Positions 25,447 through 34,071 of a stretch of 64,000 bases of DNA are shown one piece after another. Location of the stretch: NCBI GenBank assembly GCA_021797575.1, contig JAJZZN010000003.1, positions 62,001 through 126,000 of the forward strand, given 5' to 3'. Source of the stretch: Microcaldota archaeon. Its GTDB lineage: Archaea; Micrarchaeota; Micrarchaeia; Micrarchaeales; Micrarchaeaceae. The notes under the pieces are model-generated. The model was not told where the DNA came from, ran no database searches, and worked only from the letters and a program-made list of their open reading frames with translations. Each line of letters starts with the position of its first letter. The stretch's first letter is position 1. Position numbers and translations under genes: made by a program.

Positions 25447-25650
25447 TCAGCTCTTGTTGCCCATCGTTATGAATTCGTCTATCAGCTCTATGTTGCTGAC
25501 GAACATGCGCCTGCAGCAGTACCTCTTTATTCCAAGGCTGTCGAGGACCTTTGCAGGGTCTTCGTGCTCCTTGTTCACTCTTTTGTCATATTCTTCCCAT
25601 TTGTCAGCAATCACTGCACCGCAGCTGAAGCATCTAACCGGCATCATCAT
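25447..25650 (-). CDS. rpoN: DNA-directed RNA polymerase subunit N
   Basis: A 67-residue Rpb10-like subunit. CFSCG near the N-terminus and YCCRRMF form the HX-type zinc-binding site of this family. The ATG at 25650 follows GGTGAT; the in-frame GTG farther up is part of that site. It comes right after uS9, the classic archaeal eL18-uL13-uS9-rpoN order. Confidence 0.95.
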   Translation of the reverse strand: MMMPVRCFSCGAVIADKWEEYDKRVNKEHEDPAKVLDSLGIKRYCCRRMFVSNIELIDEFITMGNKS

Positions 25651-25662
25651 TTTTATCACCAA

Positions 25663-26193
25663 TCATCTGTACGAAGTCTGGAACCTCGCCCTGGCCTTAG
25701 GACCGAGATACTTCTTTGGCTCTACCCTCCTGTTGTCATCTACAAGCACTGTCCTGTCGTATTTGAGGAGCTCCTTCCTTACTACATCGCCTTCGGAGAA
25801 TTCTGCAAGCGCCTTGGCTATTGAATTCCTTACTGCTTGGGCCTGCGACACCTTGCCGCCTCCCTCTACCGATACATCTATATCTGCCTTGTGCATTGCT
25901 TCCCTGGTCAGCGGCGATACGAAAACAGGCTCTAGCATGAGCATCCTGAGCTCCTCGGGCTCTATGACTGCTATAGGCACTCCGTTGACCCTTATCGAGC
26001 CGGCCCCCCTCATTATTCTTGCCCGGGATATAGACCTCTTCCTCCTTCCGCTTACTACTATTATCTTCTCGGAGTTCTGCGCCCTCTTTCTTGCAGGAGC
26101 ACGCTTCTTTGCCGTTTTGCCCTCAGGCAGCGCCTCCTCTGTGCGTATCTCCTGCGACGGCTCCTTTTCAACCATTATCTCGTTTTCAGCCAT
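25663..26193 (-). CDS. rps9: Ribosomal protein uS9 with N-terminal extension
   Basis: About 176 residues. The last 130 are standard archaeal S9 (IIVVSGRRKRSISRARIMRG, GGGKVSQAQAVRNSIAKAL, ending KARARFQTSYR with the C-terminal Arg that reaches the ribosomal P site). The first 45 are an extra acidic-then-basic extension (EEALPEGKTAKKRAPARKRA). The ATG at 26193 is preferred to a TTG at 26214 that overlaps uL13. Confidence 0.94.
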   Translation of the reverse strand: MAENEIMVEKEPSQEIRTEEALPEGKTAKKRAPARKRAQNSEKIIVVSGRRKRSISRARIMRGAGSIRVNGVPIAVIEPEELRMLMLEPVFVSPLTREAMHKADIDVSVEGGGKVSQAQAVRNSIAKALAEFSEGDVVRKELLKYDRTVLVDDNRRVEPKKYLGPKARARFQTSYR

Positions 26194-26210
26194 AATATCA
26201 ACTGCATCTA

Positions 26211-26678
26211 TCAATCATTTGCCCTCTTATACCCAAGCAGCTCTGACAGCTCCTTGACCGTCATCGTGTTGACGAACATCCCACGAACGTCTTTTGCTTT
26301 CGGTTCCTCAACCTTTGCGCCTTCGAACGCCTTGGGCACGCCTGCGAAGACGAGAAGGCGCCTGTACGCATCCTTGCCGTGTGGCTTCCTATAGGGTAGC
26401 ATGCCCCTTATGATTCTCTTGACCAGCATGTCAGGCCTCCTAGACCAATACGCCGAATGCTCTGGGTTTGCCTTCTCCTTCAGGTTTATCCTAGTGGTGT
26501 ACTTCTTAACTATATCATTCTTGTTGCCGCTTATAACCGCCTTCTCTGCGTTTATCACAGCAACCTTCTTGCCCTGCAGAAGGCTCTTTGCGGTTATGCT
26601 TGCCAACCTGCCCACCACTCTCCTGTCTGCGTCAATCACCAAATACTCGCTTGGTTTGATATCTCTCATATAAATCAT
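26211..26678 (-). CDS. rpl13: Ribosomal protein uL13
   Basis: A 155-residue large-subunit protein. VVGRLASITAKSLLQGKKVA and MLVKRIIRGMLPYRKPHGKDA are the family's core. Its ATG overlaps the eL18 stop by 4 nt (ATGA), so the two are translationally coupled; an ATG at 26669 is also possible. Confidence 0.96.
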   Translation of the reverse strand: MIYMRDIKPSEYLVIDADRRVVGRLASITAKSLLQGKKVAVINAEKAVISGNKNDIVKKYTTRINLKEKANPEHSAYWSRRPDMLVKRIIRGMLPYRKPHGKDAYRRLLVFAGVPKAFEGAKVEEPKAKDVRGMFVNTMTVKELSELLGYKRAND

Positions 26679-27040
26679 ACTATTATGTCTATTTTAGCCT
26701 TCTCCTTGTCGATGATGTTATACAGTTCGTTTATGCTTATTATGCTGCAGCCGGAATCGCGCAGCGCCTTCTCTGCACCATCGGAATACTCTATTGCGGC
26801 AATCCTCACTCTGTGGCCGAGCTTGCCCTTTCCAAGCACCTTCCCCGGTACAACAACCAGGTCATTCTCCTTCGAGTGCCTGCCTATCCTGTATATGTCG
26901 ACGCTGGCGCTGCTCCTCGCAGGCACTGCGACATTCTTGTAAATGCTCTTCCAGAAGCCCTTGTGCTTGCTCTCCTTCATGCCCTTGCTGGCAATGTCCA
27001 TCCATTCCTTGGTTGGGGCTCTTTCTATGTTAAGTTTCAT
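26675..27040 (-). CDS. rpl18e: Ribosomal protein eL18
   Basis: A 121-residue archaeal/eukaryotic large-subunit protein with the typical AVPARSSASVDIYRIGRHSK and VVVPGKVLGKGKLGHRVRIA segments. A GGTGAAAAG ribosome binding site precedes the ATG. Its start is 18 nt after the tRNA-Leu 3' end, the same placement as in the halobacterial S9 operon, where a tRNA-Leu is the first gene. Confidence 0.96.
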   Translation of the reverse strand: MKLNIERAPTKEWMDIASKGMKESKHKGFWKSIYKNVAVPARSSASVDIYRIGRHSKENDLVVVPGKVLGKGKLGHRVRIAAIEYSDGAEKALRDSGCSIISINELYNIIDKEKAKIDIIV

Positions 27041-27058
27041 AACTTTTCACCATAATCA

Positions 27059-27158
27059 TGCGAGGGGTGAGATTTGAACTCACGCAGCCACTAAAGGCAC
27101 AAGAGTTCTGATTTTCATCCTCAGTCTTGCGCATTTGACCATGCTCTGCCACCCTCGC
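27059..27158 (-). tRNA. tRNA-Leu (anticodon GAG) with a 13-nt intron
   Basis: A class II tRNA. Acceptor GCGAGGG (27152-27158) pairs with CCCTCGC (27060-27066), discriminator A at 27059. The anticodon stem is CAAGA/TCTTG, the variable stem GCC/GGC, and the T arm GTGAG-TTCAAAT-CTCAC. The anticodon loop holds 20 nt; removing 27106-27118 (13 nt, canonical 37/38 site) leaves CTGAGGC with anticodon GAG. The intron obeys bulge-helix-bulge rules (helix CTGA/TCAG, bulges GGA and AAC). It lies between rpoD and eL18 with 19 and 18 nt gaps. Confidence 0.93.
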
Positions 27159-27177
27159 ATATCAGCGTACATTTTGA

Positions 27178-27756
27178 TCAGCTTATCTTCTTCAGCTCCT
27201 TTTTTAGCTCTTTCGCGTCCTCCTTTATGCTTTCTATGGCCTTGTATGCTATCTCCTTGGGTGACATCTGGCCGAAGGTCTCTATGTAAAACTTGAATGA
27301 TTCATCGCCTACTGGCTCGAAGGTCACGAACCCGGGCTGGAACTTTGCATGCCTGGCCCCGCTGCCGAGCACCGCCTTGCCCTCTACCCTCAATCTCTGC
27401 CCATCCGCGAGCTTTATTATCGGTATGTTCCCGTTGGCTACGCGAACCTCCTTGTCAGAGCTCACGAGGTCCTTCGAGTATACTGTCCCAGGGCCGGATG
27501 CATCAAGTGTGAACAGCACCTCATCCGTCTCTGTGTATCCTTTTTGAGGCGTGGATATTGGCACCAGGCCTATGCGGTGCGCTATGTATTCGTCGAACAT
27601 GGCACTGGTGTTCTCATAGAACATTGCCTTGTCTATGGCGAAGCACTTGACCCTGTTCATTACGGCTCGCCTGAGCGTGTTCACGTAGTAATTGTCCGTG
27701 TCGCTCACTTCGAATTGCAGCGCTTTTTCATCGTCTTCTAGGATTTTTATCTTCAT
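27178..27756 (-). CDS. rpoD: DNA-directed RNA polymerase subunit D
   Basis: A 192-residue Rpb3/alpha-like assembly subunit. NTLRRAVMNRVKCFAIDKA is the dimerisation motif shared with bacterial alpha, followed by DEYIAHRIGLVPIST. The length and lack of a Cys-rich insert show that the Fe-S domain of some archaeal RpoD proteins is absent. It is the first gene of the rpoD-tRNA-Leu-eL18-uL13-uS9-rpoN group. Confidence 0.95.
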   Translation of the reverse strand: MKIKILEDDEKALQFEVSDTDNYYVNTLRRAVMNRVKCFAIDKAMFYENTSAMFDEYIAHRIGLVPISTPQKGYTETDEVLFTLDASGPGTVYSKDLVSSDKEVRVANGNIPIIKLADGQRLRVEGKAVLGSGARHAKFQPGFVTFEPVGDESFKFYIETFGQMSPKEIAYKAIESIKEDAKELKKELKKIS

Positions 27757-27870
27757 GAGGTCACTTCATAAAGGCATCGGCATGCGTGCCAAATATACAT
27801 AAACGTGTTGAAATGCATAAAACCTGCATATAAAATAAATAGCTTAAATAGCTTATATACAATAGTTTAT

Positions 27871-27880
27871 TTATATATTG
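27871..27880 (+). promoter_or_regulatory. TATA box of the unknown gene at 27953
   Basis: TTATATATTG lies about 75 nt before the ATG, predicting a leader of about 50 nt that begins in the GC-rich hairpin at 27886-27927. Confidence 0.45.
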
Positions 27881-27885
27881 TGGTA

Positions 27886-27927
27886 GGCGCAGCGGTTAGC
27901 GGAACAGGCACTAAGCCAAGCGGCGCC
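27886..27927 (+). other. GC-rich stem-loop in the leader of the 27953 gene
   Basis: GGCGC (27886-27890) pairs with GCGCC (27923-27927), and GGC-ACTAA-GCC forms an inner hairpin, in otherwise AT-rich surroundings. It could be a structured leader or a small RNA; no box C/D motif is present and it is not a tRNA. Confidence 0.3.
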
Positions 27928-27952
27928 CGCATATAAGCACACGAATGATTCT

Positions 27953-28570
27953 ATGAGTCTGGAGAAAGCGCTTGACGACGAGATAAAGAAGCCAGGGTTC
28001 GGCATGGCCAACTGCCACCTATCGTTCAAAGACCGGCCCCACATATCCAAGTCGAAGGTGGATATGTACGATGGAGCCACATACATAAACATAGGGGAGA
28101 GCGCTAGTGTAAGATATAGCGTTACCTCTGCAAGGTACATCGCAGCGGTGAACATTACCTACGATCTTTTGCTGAGCGTATATGACGTCGATACGAAAGA
28201 CCTGTTTGCAATGCGCGTACTTAAGCCCGTGCCTGATGTGTTCAAGGCGCTCGAGAAGCATGTCTCGGGGATCAGCCGCAACAAATACAAGCGCTTCGAA
28301 GCCAGGCTGATAGGCATGCAGAACAAGCAGGATTACAGCATACTGATGCCCATATTCAAGATACTGGGCAGGTACAATGTGCCAGTGGTGGAAGTTGACC
28401 TGTTCGGCGACCAGACTAGGCACATAGCATTGGAGGCATTACTGGGAGTAAGTTTCAACGTGTTGCTCCTAGACAGGATATATAGACCTGGGGAGCTCAA
28501 CAACCAGATGACGCAGGAGCAGCTCGAGGCGCAGCTCATGAAAAGCGCAGCACCTCAAGTCAAGAAGTGA
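27953..28570 (+). CDS. Conserved-looking soluble protein of unknown function
   Basis: A 205-residue mixed alpha/beta protein without signal peptide or membrane helix. Strands such as YINIGESASVRYSV and YDLLLSVYDV, then a helical part ending in a Gln-rich tail (MTQEQLEAQLMKSA), can be seen. I do not recognise the family. It has a TATA box and a structured leader, and its 3' end overlaps that of the convergent thpR gene by 11 nt. Confidence 0.65.
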   Translation: MSLEKALDDEIKKPGFGMANCHLSFKDRPHISKSKVDMYDGATYINIGESASVRYSVTSARYIAAVNITYDLLLSVYDVDTKDLFAMRVLKPVPDVFKALEKHVSGISRNKYKRFEARLIGMQNKQDYSILMPIFKILGRYNVPVVEVDLFGDQTRHIALEALLGVSFNVLLLDRIYRPGELNNQMTQEQLEAQLMKSAAPQVKK

Positions 28571-29117
28571 ATATGGCAGCTGTCAAAGTGCTGTATACGG
28601 GACCGCTTCCTGTCAAGACGCTTCTCTTCAACTCCAGCCCACTGCATTCGAAGCTGCCAAAGCTGCGTGCTTTTATGCTGTTCATCGCATCGCTAAGCGC
28701 CTGCAGTTTGCTTCTGTCAAGCCCTTTGAATCTTGCAAATGTGATATGCGGCGTGAACGCCCTGTCCTCCTGTGGTATGCCCGCACGCTCAAACAGGCTC
28801 CTCAGCTGCGTGTGAATATCCAACAGTTCACCAGCCCCATTGCGGATGCCTACAAACGCCACGCCTCTGCCTCTGGATTCAAATATGCCGCCTCCCTCTA
28901 CCGATATGTCGAACCGGCTGTGTCTGTATCCTCTTATTATGTCTGCAGCGTGCTCAAGCCTGTTCTGGTTCAAGTAGCCAAGGAAGTTGATGGTAATGTG
29001 CAGCTGCTGCGCATCCACGCCTCTAGCTAGGCCGTGCAGATCTATGCCTGATATGGCTTCCTTCACATCATCAGGTATGTCCACCGCTACGAACGCGCGC
29101 GTTTGGCTTTCAGGCAC
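28560..29117 (-). CDS. thpR: RNA 2',3'-cyclic phosphodiesterase (2'-5' RNA ligase family)
   Basis: A 185-residue two-lobed 2H phosphoesterase. The two catalytic H-x-T motifs are LHITINFLG (about residue 41) and PHITFAR (about 126). The family hydrolyses 2',3'-cyclic phosphates on RNA and in vitro joins tRNA halves by 2'-5' bonds. The start is a GTG at 29117 with GGTGATT before it. It begins 4 nt after the flippase gene on the same strand. Confidence 0.92.
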   Translation of the reverse strand: MPESQTRAFVAVDIPDDVKEAISGIDLHGLARGVDAQQLHITINFLGYLNQNRLEHAADIIRGYRHSRFDISVEGGGIFESRGRGVAFVGIRNGAGELLDIHTQLRSLFERAGIPQEDRAFTPHITFARFKGLDRSKLQALSDAMNSIKARSFGSFECSGLELKRSVLTGSGPVYSTLTAAIFTS

Positions 29118-29121
29118 AGAA

Positions 29122-30720
29122 TCACCGCATGAACTTTGACGAATATATGGCTAGCGCCTTAATGAAGAACCCGATAACAGGTATGCCGGTGCTCATCTTT
29201 TCGACCATGTCTACCTCTTCCCTACCTATACCGCCCAGAAGGCCTAGCAGGGCCGGGTACGCTATGAGCATGGCGAAGAATGCAACCACTATGAGCAGCT
29301 CGTAGTTCCAGCCAAGGAATATAAGCAGCACATAAAGCATGCCGGCAGCGATTGCGTTTGCCGCAACGGCGAGCAGCAGCTTCTTCACCTTCAGCTTGAG
29401 CTCGAAATACCTCACCATCAGCCGCACGAAGAATATATCACCAAGTATGGGCGTTATTAGGAACAGCAGCAGAACAGCGCCGAAGCCCTTGAATGTTGGT
29501 ATGAGCAGCGGTATCAATGCCAGCTGTATTGCTGATATGAGTATATTATACTTCATCATGGTCTTGACCTTGTTTGCCCCAACTAATGCCGCGCCTGCAT
29601 ATGCACTGAAAAGGCCTATTACCGTGCCTATGCCCAGAATGCGTATGTACATAGGCGCAAACGAGTACACGCTGCTGAAGGCCGTGAACGAGAACGGCTG
29701 CGCCAGCACCACTACCGCTACGAGCAGCGGCGCTACGAGTATGAACGAGAAGTACACGGAATTGCTGTATATCCTGCCTATGTTCTTGCTCCCCTGCGCA
29801 CCTGTGAAGCTGCTTGAGAATGCAGTCAGGAGCGATAGCGATATCGAGCCGGTTATTATGTCTATAAGCGATCCCAGCCTCGAAGCCACTCCGAAGTTGC
29901 CCAGTATAGCTGTAGTGGTGAATATGCCCAACACTATGAGCGCAAGGTTGTTCACAACTGTGCTGAAGAAATTCGATACTGTTATGGGCATGGAGAACTT
30001 TAGGAGCTTTTTCATGAATCCAAATGTCGGCATCCTGGGCCTTGCCCCCTCTATGACATACATGTATGCAAGCGCAACTATGAATGCCGTAGTAGAACCA
30101 AGTATGAGCCCTATGAGCGGGGCCAGCGCCCCGAAGCCTGCCAAGGCAAGTCCAATGCCTACAGATGCCTGCACTATCGCCATTGAGAGTATTGATACGG
30201 AAACGTGCTTGCCGTTGCCATAACCCACCAGCGCAGAAGATGTGCCTCCATACATCATCGTAGTCAATATGGATATCGCGGCTATGTCAATTATGAAGCT
30301 GTCCGCAGCATTATGAAATACGAGCATCGCAAGATACGAGCTGAAGAGCACTGTGACTGCAGCAAGCACAATGCCCGCTATGAAAAGTATGAATAGGCCG
30401 TTGGCTATATGCAGGTTTACATTATCATAGTCCTTCTTGTGCTTGTACTCCGCGATGAACTTGTTGAGCGAAGTACCTATGCCGAAATTGCCTACAGAGC
30501 CGAAGAAACCCGCTACGGCTATGGCGAGCGTATAAACGCCGTACACACTCGGTCCCAGTATCCTAACTATGATTATGAACGCTGCAGCCATCAGGAAGAA
30601 CGAAACTAGCTTTCCAAAAAGTATGAAGCTTGCTACTTTTGCCGCTCTGCTTCCTGTCTCGTATATGTCTTCTTGTACATCGTCCTTGTAGAGCTTTTCC
30701 ATCGAAGCCATAGCACTCAT
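29122..30720 (-). CDS. Polysaccharide/oligosaccharide flippase (Wzx/MATE-like)
   Basis: A 533-residue protein with 14 membrane helices of the MOP exporter superfamily, expected to flip lipid-linked sugars across the membrane. The N-terminal GKLVSFFLMAAAFIIIVRIL, LGPSVYGVYTLAIAVAGFF and NFGIGTSLNKFIAEY segments are typical of the polysaccharide-synthesis group. The ATG at 30720 is preferred to a TTG overlapping the previous stop. It follows the GT2 gene, suggesting surface glycan or N-glycan assembly. Confidence 0.9.
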   Translation of the reverse strand: MSAMASMEKLYKDDVQEDIYETGSRAAKVASFILFGKLVSFFLMAAAFIIIVRILGPSVYGVYTLAIAVAGFFGSVGNFGIGTSLNKFIAEYKHKKDYDNVNLHIANGLFILFIAGIVLAAVTVLFSSYLAMLVFHNAADSFIIDIAAISILTTMMYGGTSSALVGYGNGKHVSVSILSMAIVQASVGIGLALAGFGALAPLIGLILGSTTAFIVALAYMYVIEGARPRMPTFGFMKKLLKFSMPITVSNFFSTVVNNLALIVLGIFTTTAILGNFGVASRLGSLIDIITGSISLSLLTAFSSSFTGAQGSKNIGRIYSNSVYFSFILVAPLLVAVVVLAQPFSFTAFSSVYSFAPMYIRILGIGTVIGLFSAYAGAALVGANKVKTMMKYNILISAIQLALIPLLIPTFKGFGAVLLLFLITPILGDIFFVRLMVRYFELKLKVKKLLLAVAANAIAAGMLYVLLIFLGWNYELLIVVAFFAMLIAYPALLGLLGGIGREEVDMVEKMSTGIPVIGFFIKALAIYSSKFMR

Positions 30721-30725
30721 CGAAT

Positions 30726-31424
30726 TCAACGAAGGGCAGATCTCAGCACGTCAACCATGTGGTGCAATCTGAGCTTTGACCTGCCATATCTCCTTGCATG
30801 AAAGGTATTGTAACCTATCTCAGCTATGCTGATTCCAGGCCCGACCATCCTGAGCAGGTCGAGGAGCACTTTATAGCCTCCAGGTACGAATCCGTCAGGG
30901 TTGTCGCGTATGACCCGTTTGAAGATTGCAGCCCTCACGCCGAAGAACCCAGACATCGGATCACTCACTATGCTTTTCCTGCGCAGCATGAATATAAAGA
31001 TTGTTATAACAGTGATGCCTCTTGACAGCAGCATCCTATATGCCCCCCAGTTCTTTACCTTCCTGCGTATACCCACTGCTACATCATGTGTGCGAAGGGC
31101 ATTATACAGATATTTGACCATGTATGGAGGGTGCTGAAGGTCTCCATCCATAACGACTATGTACTTGGTATGCGCCATCAACGCCGCGTCGACCACGCTA
31201 GCGGTAAGCCCATGGTTCCTCTTTTTGCGCCTGTCTAGAAAGGTAACGCCTCCATACTTTCTTTTCATTCCGAGAACGATATCCCGAGTCGAATCTGTCG
31301 AGTTGTCGTCAGCGACTATTATGCTTACGCCGCCATACCTTCTTTTGAGCTCGGATATTAGCGTGCCTATGCTCTCCTCCTCGTTTAGCGTAGGTATGAT
31401 TATAGTCAGATTGTCATAAATCAT
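30726..31424 (-). CDS. Family 2 glycosyltransferase (dolichol-phosphate mannose synthase-like)
   Basis: About 232 residues from the ATG at 31424; upstream in-frame sequence lacks family likeness. IIPTLNEEESIGTLI, VADDNSTDST (39-40 bind nucleotide and metal) and VMDGDLQHPP (91-100) are classic DPM1 motifs, and DPMSGFFGVRAAIF follows. There is no C-terminal membrane domain. The enzyme should transfer a hexose from GDP/UDP-sugar to dolichol phosphate, feeding glycosyltransferases on the outer face. The flippase is next in the operon. Confidence 0.92.
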   Translation of the reverse strand: MIYDNLTIIIPTLNEEESIGTLISELKRRYGGVSIIVADDNSTDSTRDIVLGMKRKYGGVTFLDRRKKRNHGLTASVVDAALMAHTKYIVVMDGDLQHPPYMVKYLYNALRTHDVAVGIRRKVKNWGAYRMLLSRGITVITIFIFMLRRKSIVSDPMSGFFGVRAAIFKRVIRDNPDGFVPGGYKVLLDLLRMVGPGISIAEIGYNTFHARRYGRSKLRLHHMVDVLRSALR

Positions 31425-31625
31425 GCGGTAACCCTCAATTATCCTATATGTGTGCCTGCAACGCATATACGGGCAGGCGGATTCACTCGCGATACAAATG
31501 AATGCTAATAATCTTTTTATACATATATCAATATATGCTATCTGTCCTGCATATTCAATAAGCATGCGCATGCTGTTAATGCGGATTATATAATCAGGAT
31601 TATATCATCAGACTTTAGTGTTAAT

Positions 31626-34067
31626 ATGCCAGAGAACATGAGCCCTTCACCGGAACCCTTACAAAGCAGCCCTGCACAAGCATCGGGCCCTGCCGACATG
31701 CAGAGCAAGCCTGCTGGCAAGTATTCCAGCTACGTGCGGAAAGCGGTAAAGGACAAGATAAAGGAGCGCTACATATTCTCATTTGCAATATACTTGGTAA
31801 TAGCGCTTATAATATTTGCGCCCATAACGGCAAACATGTCCCATACCGCTCCAGGTACTGGTGGCGACACGTTCCAGAACCTCTGGGACATATGGTGGGT
31901 CGATTACGCTACTTTCACGCTGCACACGAGCATATGGTACACCAACCTACTTTACCCTCCATTGGGCTATCCACGAGGCGTCAGCCTTGCATACCAGACA
32001 ATGTCGCCGATAGGTGCTCTTCTATCACTGCCATTCCAGCTTGTCAATATAGTATTCGCATATGACTCCCTCTTTCTCATGAGCTTCGCGGTATCCGGGC
32101 TTACAATGTTCATACTTGCCGAATATCTTACAAAGAACAAGTATGCAGCATTCATAGCAGGGATAATATTCAGCTTCAGCGCCTTCCACATAGCAGAAGC
32201 ATTCGCGCACATAGACTGGATGTTCGTAGCGTGGGTTCCGCTGGCGCTGTATTTCTTCCTAAGGATACTTAACGGCGAGAATAACCTGCTCAACCAGATC
32301 AGCCTCGGCATAGCACTTGTCCTTGTCACCTTCATGGGAGACATCGAGCAGCTGCTGATGAGCACATTCATGTTCATAATAATCATACTAGCTTACTTGG
32401 TTTACTATGCATATGCAGCATACAAGGGCACGCATCAGCACAATCCCGTCGTTAGCCTTCCATTCTGGAGGTCCATGATTATTGCTATAGTGGTAACCCT
32501 AGTCATAGGGTCATTCGGCTTCATTCCAATAATAGGCGCTCTCACTTCGCATTCGGCATCAATAAGTACAGTAAACCAATACAATTCTCTATCCAACAAT
32601 GAAGCATACAGCGATAATCTCCTGTCATTCTTTCTGCCCAGCTTCTATAATGGGTTCTTTAACGGTGCTTCAACGTCATACTTCGGCATATACTACACGA
32701 ACGGATATGCCGACCCTACAGAGAAGATATCATATATTGGATACATAGCTATATTGCTGGCGCTCTATGGGATATACAGGCTTGGAATACGAAAGACCGG
32801 GTTATGGATACTCATTGCTGTTGTATTCGGGTGGATGGCGCTAGGTCCATACATACAGATCGGCTATTCGCCTCTTTCTTCGTCGCCATCTATAATGAGC
32901 TCCATAATAACAAATATCCCAGGCATATACCAGCTATACCATGGCCTACCGCTGTTCAATGTTGTCCGTGAGCCAGGCAGATTCGACCTCATATTCGAAA
33001 TGGCTGTAGCCATAATGGCCGCCTTCGGATTTAGCGAACTTGCAGCAAGAAGGTTCAAGACTATCAAGAGCACGCTCCTTGCCGCAGCCATAGTGAGCGT
33101 AATATTCCTAATAGGCAGCAACGGCATAACTTCTGGCAACGTTTTGCCATATGTTACCACTCCAGTGCACATACCAAAGGTATACTCAGAAATAGCAGCG
33201 GACAAGGCAAACTTCACTGTGCTTATACTGCCTGCACTGAGCGACCAGAACTCTATGGACCCAGATACTTTCATGGGCGAAGATACTTTCTATACGGCAA
33301 TAATGCACAAGCCAATAATAGGCGGCGACTTGACAAGGTCGAACCAGACAGAGGAGCTGTATCTGTTGAACCTTCCAATCGCTGTACAGGCGCAGAGCCT
33401 CGAGCTTGGCGCCGGGCTATACTACACCTCGCCAGTAAAAGAGAATTATACCAACGAAACGCTGCTGACATTGTACAATTACAATGATGGCCTTATGCTT
33501 GTCAACGGAGCTGGATTCAACGGCTCGCAGCTGAAATCCATGCTGTCATATGCATCAAGCGTATTCGGCCCTCCTATATCAGACAACAATACCTATGTAT
33601 TCTCAACATCAAATGCGATAAGCAACAGCGTTTACCGCAGCTTCGTAGCCTATCCCTTGCTGCAATACTGGGGAACCGAGAGCAAGCTGGTAGACGGCTC
33701 TTCGCAAACCTTCTGGGTGCCTATGGGCGGCGGGCCAATAGAAGTATACTCCCCATACACAAACACCACCGGCATAGCTAACAAAATATCCTCAGGCGCA
33801 GTCCAAGCGGTGAATACAACCATAAGTTTTGAAGCTATGTCATCTACGGTACCCATAACCATGGAAGTAGGCCGGCTTACATCTGGCGGCAGTGTGCAGC
33901 CTATAGCACTGCTGAACCTCTCAAGCTCCAAGCTGCTTGACTATACTGTAAATACAACCACTGAATCCGGCCCCGCAGCGCCTACGGCATTCGTATTCCT
34001 GAGCAAGACTCCTGGTTACAATTCGACCTCAATCCTGATTCGCAACATAACATTCAGCACGAAGTGA
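31626..34067 (+). CDS. Large multi-pass membrane protein, GT-C/YfhO-like
   Basis: An 813-residue protein: a Pro/Ser-rich cytosolic N-terminus of about 45 residues, roughly 12 membrane helices to about residue 500, then a 300-residue extracellular domain rich in N-x-S/T sites. The first outer loop carries GGDTFQNLWDIWW with acidic residues placed as in GT-C glycosyltransferases using dolichol-phosphate sugars. Divergent from a DPM-synthase-like gene and a flippase, it is probably a surface glycosylation enzyme; the activity is inferred. Confidence 0.7.
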   Translation: MPENMSPSPEPLQSSPAQASGPADMQSKPAGKYSSYVRKAVKDKIKERYIFSFAIYLVIALIIFAPITANMSHTAPGTGGDTFQNLWDIWWVDYATFTLHTSIWYTNLLYPPLGYPRGVSLAYQTMSPIGALLSLPFQLVNIVFAYDSLFLMSFAVSGLTMFILAEYLTKNKYAAFIAGIIFSFSAFHIAEAFAHIDWMFVAWVPLALYFFLRILNGENNLLNQISLGIALVLVTFMGDIEQLLMSTFMFIIIILAYLVYYAYAAYKGTHQHNPVVSLPFWRSMIIAIVVTLVIGSFGFIPIIGALTSHSASISTVNQYNSLSNNEAYSDNLLSFFLPSFYNGFFNGASTSYFGIYYTNGYADPTEKISYIGYIAILLALYGIYRLGIRKTGLWILIAVVFGWMALGPYIQIGYSPLSSSPSIMSSIITNIPGIYQLYHGLPLFNVVREPGRFDLIFEMAVAIMAAFGFSELAARRFKTIKSTLLAAAIVSVIFLIGSNGITSGNVLPYVTTPVHIPKVYSEIAADKANFTVLILPALSDQNSMDPDTFMGEDTFYTAIMHKPIIGGDLTRSNQTEELYLLNLPIAVQAQSLELGAGLYYTSPVKENYTNETLLTLYNYNDGLMLVNGAGFNGSQLKSMLSYASSVFGPPISDNNTYVFSTSNAISNSVYRSFVAYPLLQYWGTESKLVDGSSQTFWVPMGGGPIEVYSPYTNTTGIANKISSGAVQAVNTTISFEAMSSTVPITMEVGRLTSGGSVQPIALLNLSSSKLLDYTVNTTTESGPAAPTAFVFLSKTPGYNSTSILIRNITFSTK

Positions 34068-34071
34068 AACA

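Noticed and set aside
27881-27955. Possible tRNA in the GC-rich leader (AGCGGTTAGCGG looks D-arm-like)
   Set aside because: No acceptor pairing of 7 bp, no anticodon arm and no T arm can be folded.
31560-31610. Short inverted repeats of TATATAAT type near 31.58 kb as operator or transposon ends
   Set aside because: They are simple AT-rich promoter sequence; there is no transposase and no duplicated target.
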